Assembly (NCBI GenBank): GCA_902492455.1
Contig: CABULH010000028.1
Span: 1 to 42,827, forward strand
Reading direction: 5' to 3'
Length of the DNA stretch: 42,827 bases
Source of the DNA: an uncultured Oscillospiraceae bacterium
Lineage (GTDB): Bacteria; Bacillota; Clostridia; Oscillospirales; Acutalibacteraceae
Part shown: piece after piece, positions 23,471 to 31,718 of the stretch
Position numbering within the stretch: position 1 is the first letter of the stretch
Layout: each line of letters starts with the position of its first letter
Notes under the pieces: model-generated
Told to the model about the DNA's origin: nothing
Seen by the model: only the letters and a program-made list of their open reading frames with translations
The model's database searches: none
Made by a program: the position numbers and the translations under genes

Positions 23471-23890
23471 ATGGAGAAAACCCGGATCACCCGGCAGAAA
23501 CAGCTGATCATGAGTGTGCTGCGCGAGGCGGCGGTTCCGCTGACGGCGGGAGAAATTTATGCCCGCTGTGTGCAGCGGCAGCCCACCCTGGCCAAATCCA
23601 CCGTCTACCGCAATCTGGAGGCTATGCAGGGTCGGGGTGAGGTATCCGCCGGTCTGCTGGAAAACGGCGAGAGGCTGTATGCCGCCGCGGAGCCCCATGC
23701 CCATAAGCATTACATGATCTGCAAGGACTGCAACGCCCGGCTGGATCTGCCCGCCTGCCCTATGGATGCACTGGAAAAGGAAATCGCCCGCCGGGACGGG
23801 TTTACCGTCACCGATCATGTTATCCAGCTATATGGCTACTGCCGGGAATGCGCGGATAAACGTCGCCGGAAAGATAAAACGGAAGGATAA
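23471..23890 (+). CDS. zur: Fur-family regulator, probably Zur
   Basis: A 139-residue metalloregulator. The winged HTH lies at ~1-80 (TRITRQKQLIMSVLREAAVP, LAKSTVYRNLEAMQGRGEVS). The dimer/metal half contains PHAHKHYMICKDC (CxxC), a helix ending in FTVTDHVIQLYGYCREC (second CxxC). Two CxxC pairs hold the structural zinc. Fur, Zur and PerR share this layout; the zinc operon facing it and the operator between make Zur the best call. The ATG at 23471 follows GGGAGG; the longer frame to 23384 would cover the promoter. Confidence 0.9.
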   Translation: MEKTRITRQKQLIMSVLREAAVPLTAGEIYARCVQRQPTLAKSTVYRNLEAMQGRGEVSAGLLENGERLYAAAEPHAHKHYMICKDCNARLDLPACPMDALEKEIARRDGFTVTDHVIQLYGYCRECADKRRRKDKTEG

Positions 23891-24013
23891 TCCACGCCCC
23901 GGATTTCCTGGACCGTCGGCTGCTGCGTTTTCTGATCAAAAGCAGGCGGCGCCCCGCCAAGATAGGAGGGACGCCGCTGTTGTTTCGCTGCCATCGAATT
24001 CGCCGGCTGTAAA

Positions 24014-24175
24014 TTAGTCTTCAGCCTCGAACATATCCTTGCCCACACCGCAGACCGGGCAGACAAAGTCGTCGGGCAGATCCTCAAACGCAGTGCCGGG
24101 GGCGATGCCGTTGTCGGGATCACCCACCTCGGGATCGTACACATAGCCGCAGACGGTGCAAACGTATTTTTTCAT
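24014..24175 (-). CDS. Rubredoxin
   Basis: A 53-residue one-iron electron carrier. MKKYVCTVCGYVYDPEVGDP and DDFVCPVCGVGKDMFE give the two CxxC knuckles that bind iron. AAGGAGC is about eight bases before the ATG at 24175. It is divergent from the cupin gene. Expected role: electron transfer in oxidative-stress defence or to other redox proteins of an anaerobe. Confidence 0.98.
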   Translation of the reverse strand: MKKYVCTVCGYVYDPEVGDPDNGIAPGTAFEDLPDDFVCPVCGVGKDMFEAED

Positions 24176-24289
24176 GAAAATCGGCTCCTTTCGTTCTGAA
24201 CTTGTATATGTCCATCCCCGGGTTGACGGGAACAGCATAACGGATTGAAATGGAAAAATTTTGATTATCAGGAAAGGACAGGGATTAGT

Positions 24290-24640
24290 ATGCTCAAACA
24301 CGCGTCGGATATGCCTGTGGAACAGCGGCTCCATATGCGGGAGGGTGATGGTACTGTCACCCTAACAGCAGCCTTTGAAAAGGGAGAGTATGCCTCGCCG
24401 CTGCGGCTGTTTTCCAGAATTACCCTGCCGGCGGGAGCTTCCATCGGCTACCATGTGCATGAAAATGAGGAAGAATTCTTTTATGTCCTTTCAGGCTGCG
24501 GTGAGATGGATGATAACGGCACTGTCGTATCACTGAAAGCGGGGGATGCCACTGTCACCCGCAGCGGAGAAGGCCATGCCCTGCGCAATACCGGAGAGAA
24601 TCCCCTGGAGGTGCTGGCGGTGATTGCTCTCACAGCCTGA
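24290..24640 (+). CDS. Cupin domain protein
   Basis: A 116-residue single-domain cupin. Motif 1 is GYHVHENEEEFFYVLSGCGE (His, His, Glu metal ligands) and motif 2 is AGDATVTRSGEGHALRNTG with the last His. The function of such small cupins is open: sugar isomerase-like, or sensing. AAAGGA lies before the ATG at 24290. It has its own upstream region, divergent from rubredoxin. Confidence 0.88.
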   Translation: MLKHASDMPVEQRLHMREGDGTVTLTAAFEKGEYASPLRLFSRITLPAGASIGYHVHENEEEFFYVLSGCGEMDDNGTVVSLKAGDATVTRSGEGHALRNTGENPLEVLAVIALTA

Positions 24641-25042
24641 TAGGGATGTCCTGACCTACCCCCGGGAAGTGTTTAAAACCGACGGTTCCGCGGATTCGCT
24701 TTTATAATAGCCGCTTCCCCGCCGGAATACAAGCCTCGGGCCGGGTTTCATCTGTGAATTTTTTATGAAGATGAGCCGTTGTGCGTTCGATTTGAAAAAT
24801 TCATCCGTACATTAGAAAGAATGAGCAATTGCAGAATAACGATGAGCTGCCGAATCTGCTCAAAGAACAGAATTTGTCGTATGGAGATGCACGCGGTTTT
24901 GAACAGAAAGAAATTTAAGCCAAAGAGATTATGAGAGGGCTTCTTCATATTCTTGAACAAGGGGATTGGGGCGGTTCTCGCACCCCTTCTTTTCCTTTGA
25001 CATACACTGTCCTGTGGACAAAAATCAAAGGAGGATGCGGGA
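24641..25042. other. Intergenic region with an AT-rich patch and possible gene remnant
   Basis: About 400 bases without a supported gene. Bases ~24755-24920 are clearly more AT-rich than the surroundings. One plus frame reads RKNEQLQNNDELPNLLKEQN and ends FEQKEI, stop; another frame just before reads LCVRFEKFIRTLERMSN. They look like pieces of one coding region broken by a frameshift, too short to name. TTGACA near 24997, followed by AAAAAT 17 bases later, may be the promoter of the next gene. Confidence 0.3.
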
Positions 25043-25513
25043 ATGCCGTGCGCGAAAGAACCGCCGCTCAGCGAGGAACTGCAAGAACAGCTGGCCCTTC
25101 TGGAAAACTCCCAGGGACTGATTCGCGCTGTTCTCCTTGGCGTGGCCATGCAGTATAAGGCGCTGGATTTACAGAAATGTCTGCTGCTGGAGAGTGCCCG
25201 GGATGCTCAGACTGTTGATACAGCCTCCTGCCCCGATCCAAAGGCGATCCAGATTGCCGCCTCCCTCATTGTTCTCTATGCGCTTTTTGGCTTTCAGAAG
25301 CAGGCGGAAGGCATTGCTTGTCAAACCGCTCAGGCAGGGGGCTGCACCGACTGGACGGAACCGAAGCTGAACGCGACGGTGATTCTGGTGGCGCTGATAC
25401 GGCTGTGCAGGCTGGCGGCGTCTGGGAATACGGCTGCTTCGGAGGATACAGCAGAAGGGCAGCGGATAGCAACACTGGAGGCGGAGGAAACCTCTGCGGA
25501 GCCGGTTATCTGA
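25043..25513 (+). CDS. Hypothetical protein
   Basis: A 156-residue protein with a perfect RBS (AAAGGAGG) before the ATG. Residues ~10-60 look helical (PLSEELQEQLALLENSQGLI, VAMQYKALDLQKCLLLESA). Two hydrophobic stretches follow (IQIAASLIVLYALFGF; ATVILVALIRLCRLAA) that could be membrane helices or a buried hairpin. The tail is acidic. I do not recognise the family. A bidirectional terminator follows. Confidence 0.65.
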   Translation: MPCAKEPPLSEELQEQLALLENSQGLIRAVLLGVAMQYKALDLQKCLLLESARDAQTVDTASCPDPKAIQIAASLIVLYALFGFQKQAEGIACQTAQAGGCTDWTEPKLNATVILVALIRLCRLAASGNTAASEDTAEGQRIATLEAEETSAEPVI

Positions 25514-25541
25514 TGGATTGTATACGCATGTGGCGCCATCT

Positions 25542-25584
25542 CTGAAAAAAGCGAGGCCCCTTTGTGGGAACCTCGTTTTTTCAG
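25542..25584. terminator. Bidirectional terminator
   Basis: CTGAAAAAAGCGAGG (25542-25556) pairs with CCTCGTTTTTTCAG (25571-25584), with one bulged G. A and T runs flank the GC core on both strands. It separates convergent genes ending at 25513 and 25593. Confidence 0.85.
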
Positions 25585-25592
25585 CTTCCGGG

Positions 25593-25964
25593 TTATTTGC
25601 GCCAAAAAGTGGAGCAATCCTTTTTTTCATGGATGTTGTAATCGATGATCCTTGCCAGCAAATCAAAATCCACCGGCCGGTCCCAGGGGAAACGGATCAG
25701 CTCAAGACTGTGTTCATACCCGGCCCTGTGTATTTCGTGGGAGAAATATTGGATAGCGGCCCGTTCGGGTGATGCGGCCAGGTGCTTTTTGGCGGAGCTG
25801 AAGCCGATGATAAAGGTGCCGTGATCGGTGAACATGGGCTGATTCCAGGCAACTTTGGGCTGCAGCCGGGGGAACGTTTTGGCTATCCAATGGAAGATTT
25901 CTTCCAATCGGGCTCGATGTTCTGCATTCTCCAGCTTTGCCAGATAGTCCTCAAAAGTTTCCAT
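25593..25964 (-). CDS. DUF1801 family protein
   Basis: A 123-residue protein of the DUF1801/YdhG-like group, sometimes annotated as an iron chaperone because of a frataxin-like fold. METFEDYLAKLENAEHRARL, then VAWNQPMFTDHGTFIIGFSS, KKHLAASPERAAIQYF and LIRFPWDRPVDFDLLARIID follow the family pattern. CGGAGG precedes the ATG. It is monocistronic, with terminators on both sides. Confidence 0.85.
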   Translation of the reverse strand: METFEDYLAKLENAEHRARLEEIFHWIAKTFPRLQPKVAWNQPMFTDHGTFIIGFSSAKKHLAASPERAAIQYFSHEIHRAGYEHSLELIRFPWDRPVDFDLLARIIDYNIHEKKDCSTFWRK

Positions 25965-26063
25965 GACCTACCTCCGCTGAAATGTCCGGCGATAACTGCC
26001 GGGTTAACAGGATACCCGGTTAGTATATGAACATGACGGCAGATTAACCGGAATCAATAAATC

Positions 26064-26097
26064 AACCGCCCGGGAGAACAAGCTTCCGGGCGGTTTT
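26064..26097. terminator. Bidirectional terminator before the glycan cluster
   Basis: AACCGCCCGG (26064-26073) with CCGGGCGGTT (26086-26095), extended by two weak pairs, then TTTG. It lies 14 bases past the stop of the minus-strand secreted protein. Confidence 0.85.
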
Positions 26098-26110
26098 GTG
26101 TGTCAGAAGA

Positions 26111-26980
26111 TTATTTTTCCGGCGGGATAGCCTGCGACCGCCGTTTGATGAGGACAACCGCCATGACGCCTGCGGCGGTGAACAGCGCCGCCGTCAGAGG
26201 CAGCACTGCGGTCCGGTCGCCTGTACCGGGCTTGGGCGTGTCGGAGGAGGAGCCGCTGGGTGCAAGGGAGGAATCCTCTCCCGGCTGGGAATCGTTGCCG
26301 TCGGAGCTGGGCGTGCTGCTGGTATCGGAGCTGGACGGAGCGGGCGGCGTGTCGGTTTCATATACCCGATCCAGCTTGCTGAAGGAAAGGGCAATGTCCG
26401 TTTCAGCGGTGCCGAAGGTGAAGTTCACCGACCAGAGCACCCGGTTTTCCGGTTTCAGCGTTCCGGCATTTGCCGCCGCTTCCCAGGTGCTGTCCCGGGC
26501 AACGATTTCGTAATCCGCGCCGTCGTAATTATAGCGATAGGTGAAGCTTTTCATAGGAAAATCGTAGGCAACATATTCCTGGGAGCCGCCTTTGATGGTG
26601 GTGTACTGCCACCAGGTGTTGTGATGGGGATCGGCAAACTGGAGATACAGACCCACATCCGCGCCCGGGTTTTTGACATACAGCCGCAGGGCTTGGATAT
26701 CGTTGGTACCGTCATAGGGCTGGGAATCGGCGGTCAGATTTTTGGCGAAGCCGAAGCCGCTGCCCACTGTGCCGTAGGGCGCCTTGTTGATAACGGTCAT
26801 CCCATCCGCCGCTACCGATACAGAGGCGTCGCCGCCGCGCCAATTGGTTTTTTCACTGAAGGCGTAGGCGGGATTCACCGCCTCATACCGTTCCGCCGCA
26901 GCCAGGGAGGTGATTTGTCCCAGCAGCAGGGAGGCCAGGCCAAGGGTCAGAATTTTTTTCATGAGCTTCATAATTCTCAT
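26111..26980 (-). CDS. Secreted wall-anchored protein with a glycan-binding-like domain
   Basis: A 289-residue surface protein. A signal peptide (KKILTLGLASLLLGQITSLA) is followed by a beta-rich domain at ~30-210. Then come a Ser/Thr/Pro linker (PPAPSSSDTSSTPSSDG), the sorting-like motif PKPGTGD, one membrane helix (LPLTAALFTAAGVMAVVLI) and the tail KRRSQ. PxTGD variants of LPXTG are common in gut Clostridia, so sortase anchoring is likely. The domain is homologous to the C-terminal domain of the neighbouring sialidase-like protein: IQALRLYVKNPGADVGLYLQ against AIRFYIKNPGEATTVRVQFR, and a shared DYEIVAR / DAEIVAR block. It may present the substrate to the enzyme. It lies 16 bases downstream of the sialidase-like gene, after AGGAGG. 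Confidence 0.8.
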   Translation of the reverse strand: MRIMKLMKKILTLGLASLLLGQITSLAAAERYEAVNPAYAFSEKTNWRGGDASVSVAADGMTVINKAPYGTVGSGFGFAKNLTADSQPYDGTNDIQALRLYVKNPGADVGLYLQFADPHHNTWWQYTTIKGGSQEYVAYDFPMKSFTYRYNYDGADYEIVARDSTWEAAANAGTLKPENRVLWSVNFTFGTAETDIALSFSKLDRVYETDTPPAPSSSDTSSTPSSDGNDSQPGEDSSLAPSGSSSDTPKPGTGDRTAVLPLTAALFTAAGVMAVVLIKRRSQAIPPEK

Positions 26981-26996
26981 ACTCCTCCTCTCCTTC

Positions 26997-28805
26997 TCAG
27001 GACAGCGACACGGCGCTGATGCTTTTCAGGATCATGTCGTCCGTGGTGGGGGCGCTGAATACGAAGGTCAGCACATCCACATCATATTCCGCCGCGCTGA
27101 TCTTTCCAGCCTCCCGGGCAGCCTTGAAGGAGGTGCCCCGGGCCACGATTTCCGCGTCGGCGCCGGCATCGCTCCAGCGATAGGTAAAGGCGTCCAGCAT
27201 CGCGTCATAAGCCACAAACCGGTCGCTGCCGCCGGCAATGCTGATGGGAATGCTGTGCCAGATGTTTTTCTGTGTGTCCCGGAATTGCACCCGAACCGTG
27301 GTGGCTTCTCCTGGATTTTTGATATAGAAGCGGATGGCCTGGGCCTCGTTGCTTCCGTCCGCCGCCTTACCGTCGGTGGTCAGCCGCTGAGCAAACCCCG
27401 CGCCGCTGGTGGGCCCGGCACCGGCCTGCACAATCCGAACGCCCAGGCCCGCGTCGGAAGGGGTGACCACAAACCACTTGGGATTGCTGGTCCAGGTGCA
27501 GCCGCTGTCAAAGGTGATCCATGCGTTTTCCGCCAGAGGAGGATCGGGGTCTTCGATTTTGGTGTTGTTGTTCACCATGACCTTCAGCCGGGAATTGTTG
27601 CCGGTCAGCGCGCCGGCCATAATGTCCTCCTCGGTAACCACTGCCATGAGGATTTCTCCCTCCGCCCAGCGGCCTTTGTCATAGATGATATAGATGTTCC
27701 CCTCCTCATCTTCGACGGCATCGGGATATGCCACGATATTGCGTTCATCCAGCACCAGCTTATAAGGCCAGGTTTTGCCGTCGTCGGTGGAGATAGCGGC
27801 GGTGAGATGGGTACGGGCGGTGCCGTTCTGAGGCGGATCGTTATAGACCAGCAGCAGGTTGCCGGAGGACAGGCGTCCGTAATAGAAACGGGAATTCACT
27901 TTGGTGATGCCGGCATCCACCGCGTCGCTCCAGGTTTTCCCGCCGTCGGTGGAATAGCTTTCCTCGATACCGATATCCGAGCGGATCAGCATCCGCAGGC
28001 TGCCGTCCTTTTGCTCCGTCACCATATGCTCGCTGACCTGATAGGTTTCGGGATTGACCTTCTCCGCTGCGTAATGACGGACGCTGCCCTGGTAACTCCA
28101 TGTCTCCCCTTTATCTTTGGATATATAGACATTGGCGTCCACTTCATCCTCAAATTCGGTGGTGCCGCTGCCTTTCCAGATCACGGCGGGAAGCATCCAG
28201 GTGCCGTCGGAGAGGACGATGGGCTTGTTCATGGCAATGCCGTTGGCAAGCCGTTTCGGCTCGCTCCAGGTGGGGTTGGCGTCCTCAGGATTGTCGGTGT
28301 GGATGGCCCATACGCCGTAGCGTCCATCATCCCGGTAATAGCTCTGATTCCAGAAGAACCACAGCCGGCCGTCCGGATCGGTCCAGAGCATGGGATCGAA
28401 GGCCCGGACGGGGGTGTCCGGATCCACGACTACCACCGGGCCCGTCCAAGTATCGCCGTCATCCTCACTGGTATACAGCAGGCTCCAGTTGTATTCGTTT
28501 TCTCCCGCCGGATTGCCGCCGTACCAGCTGGCCCACAGCCGGCCGTTGGCGGCTTTTTCGATACCGGCAATGCCCTGCCAGGCCCGGTTGCCGTCCTGGT
28601 AGTCGGCATCCTGGGGATTGAGCTTTACCGGCGGGACTTCCAAGGCGAGGTCGGCGGCTGTGGGGTCGGTGGGAAAGCGGGGCGCGGCTGTGACGCCGGC
28701 GGTGGACATCAGAGCGGTGAGGGGGAAGGCGACCGCCAGCAAGCAGGTCATCAGCACGGTCCTCAGCCGCGGTTTGCACAGGGGCTGCGATGGTTTCATT
28801 TCCAT
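26997..28805 (-). CDS. Secreted sialidase-superfamily (BNR repeat) protein with C-terminal binding domain
   Basis: A 602-residue secreted enzyme of the BNR_2/sialidase fold. After a signal peptide (LRTVLMTCLLAVAFPLTALM) comes a six-bladed propeller with at least four Asp-boxes: SEDDGDTWTGP, SKDKGETWSYQ, STDGGKTWSDA and STDDGKTWPYK. Typical lines are PMLWTDPDGRLWFFWNQSYY and NKPIVLSDGTWMLPAVIW. The last ~190 residues are a beta-rich domain shared with the next gene. True GH33 sialidases have an Arg triad; I could not place it, so the activity may be on another glycan. There is no wall anchor. The start is the ATG at 28805 (or 28799), after AAAGGAGG; upstream extension to 28958 would overlap the DUF5107 gene. 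Confidence 0.85.
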   Translation of the reverse strand: MEMKPSQPLCKPRLRTVLMTCLLAVAFPLTALMSTAGVTAAPRFPTDPTAADLALEVPPVKLNPQDADYQDGNRAWQGIAGIEKAANGRLWASWYGGNPAGENEYNWSLLYTSEDDGDTWTGPVVVVDPDTPVRAFDPMLWTDPDGRLWFFWNQSYYRDDGRYGVWAIHTDNPEDANPTWSEPKRLANGIAMNKPIVLSDGTWMLPAVIWKGSGTTEFEDEVDANVYISKDKGETWSYQGSVRHYAAEKVNPETYQVSEHMVTEQKDGSLRMLIRSDIGIEESYSTDGGKTWSDAVDAGITKVNSRFYYGRLSSGNLLLVYNDPPQNGTARTHLTAAISTDDGKTWPYKLVLDERNIVAYPDAVEDEEGNIYIIYDKGRWAEGEILMAVVTEEDIMAGALTGNNSRLKVMVNNNTKIEDPDPPLAENAWITFDSGCTWTSNPKWFVVTPSDAGLGVRIVQAGAGPTSGAGFAQRLTTDGKAADGSNEAQAIRFYIKNPGEATTVRVQFRDTQKNIWHSIPISIAGGSDRFVAYDAMLDAFTYRWSDAGADAEIVARGTSFKAAREAGKISAAEYDVDVLTFVFSAPTTDDMILKSISAVSLS

Positions 28806-28885
28806 TCTCCTCCTTTGAAATGTCAGCTTTATGCTATCGCCGCTGCCCGGGGCGGACTGCGGCGGACGGGCCGGAAAAGCGAAGG

Positions 28886-30832
28886 CTACCAAAAAAGGAA
28901 GGCATCGGGCATATCGGAGGCTTGCGGCCTGTTTTCGGCCTGCTGCAGGGCGGTCCACAACTCCGCCAGGGTGGTTTCCCCCTCCCGGAGATCCGCTGGG
29001 AACAGCCCTCCGTCTGCTAGGAGCAGGGCTTGCGCACCCGGCACGTCTCCGGTATGCAGCCGCGCCTCCGCTTCATAGAGATGGATCCGGCCGTCCTGAC
29101 GGATGGTGTCCGGGAAAAGAGGGAGCAGCTCCAGGGTGAGATCATAGCGTTTGGAGCGAGCCAGCAGACTCAGGCAATCCTTGATCAGGCTCAGGTCGTC
29201 CGGGCGCAGGATGGCCGCCCGATGGGCATAGGCCGCAGCCCCCACTGGATCGCCTGCTTCCCAGCGGGCCGCCGCCAAGGCGTGACAAGCCCAGGGGGAT
29301 TCTGTCAGACGCAGGGATTCCCGCAGCTGTGCCTCCCCTTCCTCCCGCCGGCCTTTGTGCAGGTACAACAGACCCAAATGATAACGGGCATACCAGCTGC
29401 CGCTGTTGGGGCCGGTCATCGAGGATTCCAGCAGCTTCAGCCAACCGTCGTCCTCAAAATAAGGGCCTGGCGCCTCTTGGGAATCTTGCGGAGGAAAATA
29501 GCCAAGGCGGAGCAGAGCCTCCCATTGAACCGGGATTTTGTCCGTGGGAAACGCCAGATGATCGGGGAGCGGCGGCTGCCGCCGCTGCGCCCGCATGTAG
29601 TTTTCCAGCCCTCCATAGGGGCTTCCGGGAAAAATCAGATCGGCCTGTTTCCTGGCATCTCCCCGATTGCGGCGAAGGCGCTCTTCTTCCAAATCCATCG
29701 GGTCCCCACGCCGCAGCAGCGCTTCCTCCGCCGCCTGCACCGCCGCGGTGTAATCGCCATGGATTTTATCCGGATCCGCTTCCAGGGGGCCGTAGCATTC
29801 CACCCAGTCCCACACCGTTCGAGGCGGCATGGGCAGACATTCGTATTGGGTTCTGGCTGCCCCGGCCTGAATTTCCAGATAGGGCCCCGCCTGTTCGGTG
29901 AGGACCCGCTGCCAGTTTCGTCCGGCAGTGCGGCTGCCCCAGACAAAGAGCTTCCGGCCTTGGAGCCGCCGGGTGGAGAACTGAACCAGTCCTCGGCCGT
30001 CGGCATCCAGATAAGCCTCAAAACGGGGACGCTTCTCCTCCAGCCGATAAAAGTAATCCACCGGCCGTTCCAGATTTTCCGGGTAGGTGACATCCGTTCC
30101 ATCCGCCAGGGGGATGTCCACCTGCAGTATGCGGTTTTCCCGGTTGGTGAAGGCGGACCGGGCCGGCGTAAGGACCCGGCCTCCCGGAAGCTCCGGAACG
30201 GCGGTATTGCTCCACCAATACATGGGAAGGGTTTGATCGGTATCGTTAAAGATAGCGATGTGGCAGTGAAGCTCCCTGGCATCGTCAGGCAGATAAAAAT
30301 CCATCTGCCACGCCACCCGGCGGATGCGTTCATATTCGTACATCCGCAGTACGGGATAGCCCTCCTCAGAGGTATAGCGGGCGGTGAACAGGGGGGAACA
30401 GGTGAAAGGGGAATGGCCCGCCATACCGATGTTCCATTCCACGCCGCCGCTGAACCAGGCGTCACGGAGCGCCAGATTGCTTGCCCGGATCACATCGTTG
30501 GTATAGAGCAGGTTTTTACCCCGGCATTTATCCGTCAGGGACCACAGCCGTCCTCCCAAGGAGGGAAGAAATTCCGCCCGGAGAAACTCGTTCTCCAATA
30601 CGGCGATTTCCAGCGTCTGCAGGGTGAGCTCCCGGTTGTAGAGGTTTTGCTTGCGGTAGGGGAAGATGGTGGGAATATCCCCATACCCGATAAAGAGCCC
30701 GGCGTCCGGCGGCAGGGCGGAACCGTCCTTATCCGTCTGGACGTTGATATCCCGCAGGACAGCGGGAACAGAGGCCTTGGCGGTGAAGTGGGACATGGGA
30801 ATCTGCCTTTTTTCAAAGGTGAGTGTGGGCAT
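28886..30832 (-). CDS. DUF5107 domain protein with TPR-like repeats
   Basis: A 648-residue cytoplasmic protein. Residues ~60-370 are DUF5107, a beta-sandwich domain of the mutarotase-like kind (LENEFLRAEFLPSLGGRLWS, NLALRDAWFSGGVEWNIGMA, HIAIFNDTDQTLPMYWWSNT). Residues ~440-640 are helical repeats (YARYHLGLLYLHKGRREEGE, HALAAARWEAGDPVGAAAYA). DUF5107-TPR proteins recur in glycoside-hydrolase clusters of gut bacteria, but their reaction is not established. The RBS GCGAGGGAG precedes the ATG. First gene of a minus-strand unit with the two secreted proteins, and divergent from the CBM9-like gene. Confidence 0.85.
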   Translation of the reverse strand: MPTLTFEKRQIPMSHFTAKASVPAVLRDINVQTDKDGSALPPDAGLFIGYGDIPTIFPYRKQNLYNRELTLQTLEIAVLENEFLRAEFLPSLGGRLWSLTDKCRGKNLLYTNDVIRASNLALRDAWFSGGVEWNIGMAGHSPFTCSPLFTARYTSEEGYPVLRMYEYERIRRVAWQMDFYLPDDARELHCHIAIFNDTDQTLPMYWWSNTAVPELPGGRVLTPARSAFTNRENRILQVDIPLADGTDVTYPENLERPVDYFYRLEEKRPRFEAYLDADGRGLVQFSTRRLQGRKLFVWGSRTAGRNWQRVLTEQAGPYLEIQAGAARTQYECLPMPPRTVWDWVECYGPLEADPDKIHGDYTAAVQAAEEALLRRGDPMDLEEERLRRNRGDARKQADLIFPGSPYGGLENYMRAQRRQPPLPDHLAFPTDKIPVQWEALLRLGYFPPQDSQEAPGPYFEDDGWLKLLESSMTGPNSGSWYARYHLGLLYLHKGRREEGEAQLRESLRLTESPWACHALAAARWEAGDPVGAAAYAHRAAILRPDDLSLIKDCLSLLARSKRYDLTLELLPLFPDTIRQDGRIHLYEAEARLHTGDVPGAQALLLADGGLFPADLREGETTLAELWTALQQAENRPQASDMPDAFLFW

Positions 30833-30888
30833 GATGCTCCCTCGCTTTCTCTGTCCGGCGGGATGTGGCGGCCGGTGATTACAATCCC

Positions 30889-30917
30889 AACATAAAGAAA
30901 AAATTTTGCTCAGACAA
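30889..30917 (-). promoter_or_regulatory. Candidate promoter of the DUF5107-sialidase unit
   Basis: Minus strand: TTGTCT (30917-30912), 17 bases, TATGTT (30894-30889), in an AT-rich divergent region. The other side (30930-31102) has a TATACT-like -10 near 31040 for the plus-strand unit; no clear operator is visible. Confidence 0.5.
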
Positions 30918-31102
30918 GGTGGAATTTTATGATTTTGTAGTGAATATTATCTGATTTTCGTTGTGTTGACCAAAAGTATCATAAAAAAGACCACAAATAC
31001 GGAAAGAATGCATACCGATGGTCTGCTTGCTTGTGCTATACTTCCCTTGACAGCGGCGAGTTCACAGAGAACAACATAGAAAAACAACGAAGGAGGGCGA
31101 TA

Positions 31103-31702
31103 ATGTACACCATTCGCCGATTTAAAGGAGACTGTCCGCCGTGGGAGAGGGCGGAGCGTTTATCCATCAATTGGTTCGGCTGGGGCGGGGATTACCGTCC
31201 GGAGACGGAAGCGGCGCTGCTGTATCAGGAGGGACGAGGTTTTTGGCTGCGGTTTCGCTGCCGGGAAGAGCGGCCCCGGACTAGAATTGCCGAACACAAC
31301 GGAACGGTTTGCCATGACAGCTGTGTGGAGGCTTTCATCAATTTCCAGCCGGAGACCGACCGCCGGTACCTGAATCTGGAGATCAACGCCGCCGGGGTGT
31401 ACCTGCTGCATTTTGGTGAGGCAGGAAAACGGCGGCCGGCGGAAGAGGGAGAAGAAGGGCTGCTCATTCATCCATCCCGCACCGGTGCATGGTGGGAAGT
31501 GACGGCGTTTCTGCCGCAGACGCTGCTCTGCCGTTTGTACGGCGGCTGGGAGGCGGCCCCCGGCGGTATTCTCCGGGGGAACTTTTATAAGTGCGGGGAG
31601 TTACGGCCACGGCATCATGCTGCATGGCAGCCGGTAAAAACGGCGGCGCCGGATTTCCATCGGCCGGAATTTTTCGGGCGTATGAAAATGGAGGATATTT
31701 AG
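31103..31702 (+). CDS. CBM9-like carbohydrate-binding protein
   Basis: A 199-residue intracellular protein of the CBM9_2 type. RLSINWFGWGGDYRPETEAA, GTVCHDSCVEAFINFQPETD, YLNLEINAAGVYLLHF and GNFYKCGELRPRHHAAWQPV follow the family from end to end; the final HRPEFFGRM is also characteristic. It has no signal peptide and so would bind or process sugar inside the cell. AGGAGGG lies before the ATG at 31103; the upstream extension has no RBS. The DUF4838 gene follows after 16 bases. Confidence 0.9.
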   Translation: MYTIRRFKGDCPPWERAERLSINWFGWGGDYRPETEAALLYQEGRGFWLRFRCREERPRTRIAEHNGTVCHDSCVEAFINFQPETDRRYLNLEINAAGVYLLHFGEAGKRRPAEEGEEGLLIHPSRTGAWWEVTAFLPQTLLCRLYGGWEAAPGGILRGNFYKCGELRPRHHAAWQPVKTAAPDFHRPEFFGRMKMEDI

Positions 31703-31718
31703 AAAAGGAGAGATTAAG

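Noticed and set aside
26997..28805. Confident naming as GH33 sialidase (nanH)
   Set aside because: Asp-boxes are present, but the Arg triad and FRIP motif could not be placed, so the substrate stays open.
26910..30895. Long plus-strand open frames opposite the sialidase-like and DUF5107 genes
   Set aside because: They are mirror frames of GC-rich genes, lack RBSs and show no family features, while the minus-strand genes have signal peptides, Asp-boxes and RBSs.
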